DNA of 64,000 nucleotides from Meandrina meandrites (Eukaryota; Cnidaria; Anthozoa; Scleractinia; Meandrinidae): NCBI GenBank assembly GCA_963693305.1, contig OY855906.1, positions 15,452,161 to 15,516,160 of the forward strand, read 5' to 3'. Shown piece by piece: positions 63,522 to 64,000 of this stretch (position 1 is its first letter; each line of letters starts with the position of its first letter). The notes under the pieces were generated by a model. It saw only the letters and a program-made list of their open reading frames with translations, ran no database searches and was not told where the DNA came from. The position numbers and the translations under genes were made by a program.

Positions 63522-63623
63522 CTTAATTATTATCTTTTGATTTATTTTTTGTTTTTTATTGCCGTAGGAGATGAACCAGCTGTGAACAAAATCCTTGAAA
63601 GCGAGAACACCGAAGGAATTTAA
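60009..63623 (+). CDS. Gene D: short secreted basic cysteine-module precursor
   Basis: Five exons: 60009-60099, 60753-60788, 61309-61335, 62242-62337 and 63568-63623. They encode 101 residues, stop TAA at 63621. All introns are phase 1 with GT/AG borders. Signal peptide [17 protein letters not shown]; an acidic linker ([26 protein letters not shown]); one strongly basic module at about residues 52-83 with four cysteines (C-x7-C-x10-C-x-C, including [11 protein letters not shown]); then an acidic tail ending SENTEGI. Sequence identity to A-C is low, but exon phases, the tiny acidic exons, the LED/SEDP motif and cysteine spacing match, so it is a distant member or convergent neighbour. The first acceptor (TTTAAAG) is weak. 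Introns hold a LINE and large microsatellites. Confidence 0.7.
61210..61248. repeat. (ATCG)n microsatellite in gene D intron
   Basis: ATTGATCGATCGATCG-type self-complementary tetranucleotide repeat just before the third exon of gene D. Confidence 0.85.
62046..62063. repeat. 18-nt poly(G) run in gene D intron
   Basis: Uninterrupted G run, on the coding strand of gene D about 180 bp before the cysteine-module exon. Confidence 0.9.
62770..62889. repeat. (GGTAA)24 pentanucleotide array, LINE tail
   Basis: Twenty-four uninterrupted GGTAA/TAAGG units. Read on the minus strand they are (TTACC)n directly after AATAAATTACC of the adjoining LINE, so the array is the expanded 3' tail of that element. 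Confidence 0.95.
62890..63335 (-). mobile_element. 5'-truncated non-LTR retrotransposon (RT C-terminal end)
   Basis: On the minus strand the frame reads [20 protein letters not shown], then [30 protein letters not shown] and [10 protein letters not shown] before a stop near 63096. This is the usual C-terminal end of LINE reverse-transcriptase proteins (RxSxFFHGSYxxRIWNxLP). The 3' UTR (TCATGAGCCTCTGGCTCGAG) matches the element at 22.6-22.8 kb. The 5' end stops abruptly at the (TTGG)n array. Confidence 0.8.
63335..63522. repeat. (TTGG)n followed by (ATTG)n microsatellites
   Basis: About 28 TTGG units with two TTGGC variants (63335-63451) are followed by about 16 ATTG units (63459-63522). The pair abuts the truncated LINE end and lies 45 bp before the last exon of gene D. 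Confidence 0.95.
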
Positions 63624-64000
63624 TCGAGGTAAAACTTTGAAGCTGTGTTACTTTTTTCATTTTGAAAGTTCTCATCCAAATCCGAACAAAATTCGAAGGA
63701 AATAAAGCGTTTGAAGGTTCAACAGTTGACAAGGGGGGTATGATTTTGAAAATAGATCGAACAAAGCCGCGATAGCTTCGGATTTATAAAATATACTTTT
63801 TTCCCTTATATCGGGTCGTTTCATCTCAAATTAGAGGGAAATAAGAGTATATCCAAGATATTTCTTTCAATACGATGAAGCAGTGTTTCCAGCCAGGTCT
63901 GAAAACGAATTGGTAGGGATTTTAGAAAACATGCAGGTGTGAATATCACGAATGATCGATATATTTGGAGCTGAAACATTTTCACGTCTTGGACTGCTAT

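Overview
The window is eukaryotic, AT-rich and intron-rich. It most likely comes from a hexacorallian cnidarian, probably a stony coral. Support: phase-1 introns with GT/AG borders, a DZIP3-type HEPN protein gene of the kind expanded in corals and anemones, tRNA-derived SINEs, a KIAA1958/Crypton-like recombinase relic, and many short foldback elements. The species cannot be fixed from the sequence alone.

Layout. 1-4.9 kb: intergenic, with one TIR element (2417-2840). 4.9-14.3 kb: a large satellite domain whose unit carries a short hairpin (5-bp stem, loop ATTTTCGG). It contains a ~90-bp tandem array (6.46-7.75 kb), an exact 272-bp duplication, and a ~1.8-kb higher-order unit repeated about three times. 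Arm bases in many copies have changed together so that pairing is kept. 14.3-24.3 kb: no convincing gene; foldback elements, a LINE 3' end, microsatellites. 24.3-28.6 kb: gene A. 28.7-36.4 kb: foldbacks, a Crypton-like relic, and a transposon with 9-bp target duplication enclosing a helicase-like fragment. 36.4-40.3 kb: gene B. 40.5-41.1 kb: a piggyBac-type MITE. 43.2-46.1 kb, minus strand: a four-exon HEPN protein gene. 46.7-53.3 kb: transposon remnants, a SINE and an orphan relic of exon 1 of the A/B/C family. 53.4-57.0 kb: gene C, partly decayed. 60.0-63.6 kb: gene D, a shorter, more diverged relative.

Genes A-D form a same-strand cluster encoding small secreted precursors: signal peptide, acidic linker encoded by tiny exons, then one or two strongly basic cysteine modules (core C-x7-C-x12-C-x-C in A-C, C-x7-C-x10-C-x-C in D). 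Gene A also carries a thrombospondin type-1 repeat. All internal coding exons that splice cleanly begin and end in phase 1, so exons can be gained, duplicated or skipped without loss of frame, and the four loci show this happening. I do not recognise the cysteine module as a named family. Precursors with acidic pro-regions and cationic, disulfide-rich modules are typical of host-defence or venom-type peptides, but that role is inference.

The two most notable items are this gene cluster and the hairpin satellite with compensatory arm changes.
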